In this document: one piece after another, positions 61,505-61,974 of the stretch | Layout of the letters: each line of letters begins with the position of its first letter | How positions within the stretch are numbered: the first letter of the stretch is position 1 | Program-made: the position numbers and the translations under genes | The notes under the pieces: generated by a model | Seen by the model: only the letters and a program-made list of their open reading frames with translations | Database searches by the model: none | Told to the model about the DNA's origin: nothing | Origin: Steroidobacteraceae bacterium | GTDB lineage: Bacteria; Pseudomonadota; Gammaproteobacteria; Steroidobacterales; Steroidobacteraceae | Direction: 5' to 3' | NCBI GenBank assembly: GCA_025458865.1 | Contig: JALORP010000030.1 | Location: forward strand, 1 to 61,974 | Length of the DNA: 61,974 bases

Positions 61505-61974
61505 GCACGACCGCCCGGGAACTCGGCATCGGCATGCGTGAGCGACTGCGGGCGGAAGCGTCCATCGAGCCCGATCCGCCGCCGGCGCCATCCGAGGCGG
61601 TGAAGCAGACGCAGATCATCGCGATCTACGGCAAGGGCGGCATCGGCAAGAGCTTCACGCTCGCCAACCTGAGCTACATGATGGCGCAGCAGGGCAAGAA
61701 GGTCCTGCTGATCGGCTGCGACCCCAAGAGCGACACGACGTCGCTGCTCTTCGGCGGTCGCGCCTGCCCGACCATCATCGAGACATCCTCCAAGAAGAAG
61801 CTCGCCGGCGATGCCGTGAGCATCAGCGACGTGTGCTTCAAGCGCGACGGCGTGTTCGCGATGGAACTCGGCGGGCCCGAGGTCGGCCGTGGCTGCGGCG
61901 GGCGCGGGATCATCCACGGCTTCGAGACGCTCGAGAAGCTCGGCTTCCACGACTGGGGCTTCGACTACGTGCTG
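61501..61974 (+). CDS. bchX: Chlorophyllide reductase iron protein subunit BchX (3' end outside window)
   Basis: First 158 residues of the nitrogenase-Fe-protein-like ATPase that drives chlorophyllide a reductase (BchXYZ), the step converting a chlorin to a bacteriochlorin. An N-terminal extension of about 40 residues precedes the P-loop GKGGIGKS at 44-51 and LLIGCDPKSDTTSLLFGG. GGPEVGRGCGGRGI contains a Cys that should ligate the [4Fe-4S] cluster. The frame is open to the window edge. bchY and bchZ are expected beyond it. Confidence 0.96.
   Translation, partial: MSTTARELGIGMRERLRAEASIEPDPPPAPSEAVKQTQIIAIYGKGGIGKSFTLANLSYMMAQQGKKVLLIGCDPKSDTTSLLFGGRACPTIIETSSKKKLAGDAVSISDVCFKRDGVFAMELGGPEVGRGCGGRGIIHGFETLEKLGFHDWGFDYVL

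Overview
The window is about 62 kb of very GC-rich DNA that reads as the chromosome of an anoxygenic phototrophic proteobacterium, most likely a gammaproteobacterium. The placement rests on gene order: dnaK-dnaJ-dapB-carA-carB-greA, divergent yhbY, then ftsH-folP-glmM-tpiA-secG-tRNA-Leu(GAG)-nuoA..N-tRNA-fMet is the classical gammaproteobacterial housekeeping order. The phototrophy assignment rests on a photosynthesis gene cluster that runs off the right edge. No 16S gene is present, so the genus cannot be named.

Region 1 (1-14010) holds chaperone, lysine, arginine/pyrimidine, transcript-cleavage, membrane-protease, folate and cell-wall genes, ending with secG, a tRNA-Leu and a clear terminator. 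rlmE, usually next to ftsH, is absent. Region 2 (14044-28418) is a complete nuoABCDEFGHIJKLMN operon for respiratory complex I, with short overlaps and GTG starts. Within it nuoL is broken: about 28 expected residues are missing and the frame shifts at about 23,655. An initiator tRNA follows under its own strong promoter.

Region 3 (28419-47009) begins where rimP-nusA-infB would normally be. It carries cell-surface or accessory genes: an FHA protein, a tricorn-like S41 protease, a small lipoprotein with His-Pro-Pro repeats, a beta-helix lipoprotein, an acyltransferase, and a 2310-residue glycine-rich autotransporter. A TIGR01777-type epimerase, an AmpG-like transporter and an Asp/Glu-racemase-superfamily protein follow.

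Region 4 (47010-61974, incomplete) is the photosynthesis cluster: bchI-bchD-bchE-bchJ-bchO-crtI-crtB-small membrane ORF on +, crtC and crtD on -, then crtE-crtF and bchC-bchX on +. These genes cover Mg chelation (BchI/D, probably aided by BchO), the oxygen-independent E-ring cyclase (BchE), late bacteriochlorophyll steps (BchJ, BchX, BchC), and carotenoid synthesis from GGPP to methoxylated spirilloxanthin-series pigments (CrtE, B, I, C, D, F). Good TGT-N12-ACA operators of the PpsR/CrtJ type lie in the crtD-crtE gap (one) and before bchC (two, 8 bp apart). bchE and bchJ interrupt the usual bchI-D-O order. puf, puh and the remaining bch genes are not in view.
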